Part shown: positions 61,957-64,000 of the stretch, piece by piece | Layout: the number at the start of each line of letters is the position of its first letter | Numbering within the stretch: position 1 is the stretch's first letter | Source of the DNA: Paraherbaspirillum soli | Lineage (GTDB): Bacteria > Pseudomonadota > Gammaproteobacteria > Burkholderiales > Burkholderiaceae_D | Assembly: GCF_042654985.1 (NCBI RefSeq) | Contig: NZ_JBHSMT010000029.1 | Span: 434,001 to 498,000, forward strand | DNA: 64,000 bases | Reading direction: 5' to 3' | Notes under the pieces: generated by a model | Told to the model about the DNA's origin: nothing | The model's input: only the letters and a program-made list of their open reading frames with translations | Database searches by the model: none | Translations under genes and position numbers: made by a program

Positions 61957-63012
61957 CTTCCGGTCAACGTCTATTTTGACGAAGCGCTGTTACAGCGTGA
62001 AGTTCAGCAACTTTTTCAGAATGGCCCGCGTTATGTTGGCCATGAGCTGATGGTGCCCAACGTCGGCGATTTCGCGACATTGGCATCTGAAAACGAAGGC
62101 CGCATGCTGGTCCGCAATCCGCAGGGGATTGAACTGATATCCAACGTCTGCCGACATCGGCAGGCAAAAATGTTCGACGGCCGCGGCAATGCCCGCAACA
62201 TCGTTTGCCCGCTGCATCGCTGGACCTACGACCTGAAAGGCGAACTGATCGGCGCGCCGCACTTCGCCGAGACGCCGTGCATGAACCTGTCCAGAACCCC
62301 GCTGCAAAGCTGGAACGGCCTGCAGTTCGAACAGAACGGCTTTAACGTCGGGCAAAAACTAAGCCAATTGGGAGTTGCCAAAGACCTCGATTTCAGCGGC
62401 TATTTGTTCGATCACGTCGAAGTGCATGAGTGCGACTACAACTGGAAGACCTTTATCGAGGTTTATCTGGAGGATTATCACGTCGAACCGTTCCATCCCG
62501 GCCTCGGCAGCTTTGTCAGCTGCGACGATCTGCAATGGCAGTTCGGCAAGGATTACAGCGTGCAAACGGTGGGCGTCAATCACGGCCTGGCGAAATCCGG
62601 CTCGCCGACATACAAGAAATGGCAGGAACAGGTTCTCAAATTCAGCAATGGCAAGGTACCAAAATTCGGCGCGATCTGGCTGACGCTGTATCCGAACATC
62701 ATGGTCGAGTGGTATCCGCACGTGCTGGTGGTATCGACGCTGTGGCCGCGCGGCCCGCAGAAAACCACCAATGTGGTCGAGTTCTATTACCCGGAAGAAA
62801 TCGCGCTATTCGAACGCGATTTGGTCGAAGCGGAACGCGCCGCGTACATGGAAACCTGTGACGAAGATGACGAAATCGCACTGCGCATGGATGCCGGACG
62901 CCGGATCCTGATGGAACGCGGCACCAGCGAAACGGGGCCGTACCAGTCGCCGATGGAAGACGGCATGCAGCATTTTCATGAGTGGTATCGGAGCCAGACC
63001 GGATTGGTTTGA
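61909..63012 (+). CDS. Rieske-type ring-hydroxylating oxygenase, alpha subunit-like
   Basis: A 367-residue Rieske oxygenase. The 2Fe-2S Rieske site is CRHRQAKMFDGRGNARNIVC followed by PLHRW near residues 76-100. The catalytic domain contains NWKTFIEVYLEDYHVEPFHP near residue 180, supplying the two His and the bridging Asp/Glu of the mononuclear iron site. No reductase or small-subunit gene is adjacent, so it must use electron carriers encoded elsewhere. ATG 61909 is chosen because GGGGGTGGGGG precedes it; the frame is open from a TTG at 61843. It diverges from xseB. The substrate is unknown. Confidence 0.9.
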   Translation: MSDLATFSKLARSDAQLPVNVYFDEALLQREVQQLFQNGPRYVGHELMVPNVGDFATLASENEGRMLVRNPQGIELISNVCRHRQAKMFDGRGNARNIVCPLHRWTYDLKGELIGAPHFAETPCMNLSRTPLQSWNGLQFEQNGFNVGQKLSQLGVAKDLDFSGYLFDHVEVHECDYNWKTFIEVYLEDYHVEPFHPGLGSFVSCDDLQWQFGKDYSVQTVGVNHGLAKSGSPTYKKWQEQVLKFSNGKVPKFGAIWLTLYPNIMVEWYPHVLVVSTLWPRGPQKTTNVVEFYYPEEIALFERDLVEAERAAYMETCDEDDEIALRMDAGRRILMERGTSETGPYQSPMEDGMQHFHEWYRSQTGLV

Positions 63013-63139
63013 TCGCTGGGGATTTGCACCGTCTGTGCGGCAGCTTGTTGGCAAGGTTCTATAATTACAACAGGCGTGCCCGTTACATATGGCGCGTCCA
63101 TTGCAGAACCTGACAACCATTGGAAATTAAAGGAATGCC

Positions 63140-64000
63140 ATGTCCCAAGCACACCCGTACACGACGCTGATTTCCGCCGTCAATCTGCAGCAAAATGCAC
63201 AGCAAGCAAATTGGGTCATCGTCGATTGCCGTCACGATCTGGCCGACCCTGCTGCCGGCCGCGCGGCTTACGATGCCGGCCATATTCCGCAAGCCCGTTT
63301 CGCTCATCTGGACCGCGATTTATCAGGTCCCACACACACTGCCGACGGCACATTCAAAGGCCGCCATCCATTGCCGGCGCCAGATGCCTTGCTCGCCACA
63401 TTGAGAAAATGGGGCATCAACGACGACACCCAAGTGATTGCCTACGATGCCCATGGCGGCATGTACGCAGCGCGGCTGTGGTGGTTATTGCGCTCGCTCG
63501 GGCACGCCTCGGTCGCGGTGCTGGATGGAGGACTGGCGACCTGGCTGGCCGCTGGACAAACACTCTCCGCAGTGGAGCCGACGCCGGCGATCGGCAACAT
63601 CAGTCTCAAACCGGCACTGGTCGCCAGCGTTGATGCGCATGACGTGCTGAGCAATCTGACCAACCTCCGGCGCACCTTGGTCGATGCCCGCGCGCCTGAT
63701 CGCTTCCGCGGCGAAAACGAAACCATCGACCCGGTCGGCGGCCATATTCCCGGCGCAAAAAATCGCTTCTTCAGAGACAATTTGCAAGCCGATGGCCGCT
63801 TCAAGCCCGGTCATCAGTTACATGAAGAATTCAGCGAATTGATTAGCGAGCCGCAAACCGCGGTCATGCAGTGCGGCTCAGGCGTGACTGCCTGCCATAA
63901 TCTGCTGGCCCTGGAAATCGCCGGGCTGCACGGCGCTGCGCTCTATCCAGGATCATGGAGCGAATGGTGCTCGGATCCAAGCCGGCCGATCGCTACCGGT
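63140..64000 (+). CDS. sseA: 3-mercaptopyruvate sulfurtransferase (runs off right edge)
   Basis: A two-rhodanese-domain enzyme that transfers sulfur from 3-mercaptopyruvate to thiols or cyanide. The first 287 codons are present without a stop; the family length suggests only a few residues are missing. The first domain has VIVDCRHDLADPAAGRAAYD and AGHIPQARFAHLDRDLSG. The catalytic loop in the second domain is MQCGSGVTACHN with Cys245; CGSGVT is the mark of mercaptopyruvate rather than thiosulfate transferases. AAAGGAATGCC precedes the ATG. It follows the Rieske gene by 127 bases. Confidence 0.9.
   Translation, partial: MSQAHPYTTLISAVNLQQNAQQANWVIVDCRHDLADPAAGRAAYDAGHIPQARFAHLDRDLSGPTHTADGTFKGRHPLPAPDALLATLRKWGINDDTQVIAYDAHGGMYAARLWWLLRSLGHASVAVLDGGLATWLAAGQTLSAVEPTPAIGNISLKPALVASVDAHDVLSNLTNLRRTLVDARAPDRFRGENETIDPVGGHIPGAKNRFFRDNLQADGRFKPGHQLHEEFSELISEPQTAVMQCGSGVTACHNLLALEIAGLHGAALYPGSWSEWCSDPSRPIATG

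Overview
The window is a chromosomal segment of a betaproteobacterium, most likely Burkholderiales and probably family Oxalobacteraceae (Collimonas/Herminiimonas-like). This rests on gene orders typical of that group: tlpA-aroQ-accB-accC-prmA, queA-tgt-yajC-secD-secF, recG-oxyR-ubiA, yggS-proC facing pilT-pilU, and xseB-ispA-dxs-folE2 facing a Rieske oxygenase. The genus is an inference. I see no rRNA, tRNA, CRISPR array, prophage or complete insertion sequence.

Layout. 1-4010 (minus strand): mpl, a YqiA-type esterase, ubiC and an RNase II-family gene that runs off the left edge, with tight overlaps. 4225-11458 (plus): a nucleotidyltransferase-like gene, a TlpA thioredoxin, aroQ, accB-accC, prmA, a zinc-ribbon membrane protein and a PfkB sugar kinase. 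11667-14636: a small lipoprotein, an exported peroxiredoxin, an Fsr-type efflux pump and a glutathione transferase. 14883-16250: purB, followed by two terminators flanking a palindromic repeat element. 16545-22409 (minus): the queuosine and protein-export operon. 22715-27250 (plus): recG, oxyR, ubiA and a YqjD-like gene. 27337-31817: proC/yggS diverging from pilT-pilU-gpx. 31992-37033 (minus): the glycerol regulon glpR, glpD, glpK, glpF with a clear GlpR-type operator. 37167-42485 (minus): glcDEF plus a second FAD-linked 2-hydroxyacid dehydrogenase. 42581: cobalamin adenosyltransferase.

From about 43.1 to 57.6 kb the character changes. This is an accessory region of small, often AT-richer, mostly exported or unrecognised proteins. 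Its most interesting part (44.2-47.3 kb) looks like a curli/holdfast-type export locus: two small exported proteins (one with curlin-like I-x-Q-x-G-x-x-N-x-I repeats), a CsgG/HfaB-like lipoprotein and an exported MORN-repeat protein, behind a strong promoter and with an internal terminator after the first gene. The region also holds a cupin, a zinc-ribbon protein, a glycine-zipper protein, a SnoaL-like protein, a TPR protein, a TetR-regulated PEP-synthase/rifampicin-phosphotransferase-like enzyme, a GST, a predicted outer-membrane barrel and a SHOCT-like membrane protein.

57.7-64.0 kb returns to core genes: folE2, dxs, ispA and xseB on the minus strand, then a Rieske oxygenase and a 3-mercaptopyruvate sulfurtransferase on the plus strand; the last runs off the right edge.

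Four kinds of short palindromic repeat are scattered between genes. One family has two full and two degenerate half copies in this window, and its full copies show paired arm changes that keep the hairpin. Functionally the window links central metabolism (fatty acid, purine, shikimate, isoprenoid and ubiquinone synthesis, glycerol and glycolate oxidation) with protein export, twitching motility and peroxide defence.
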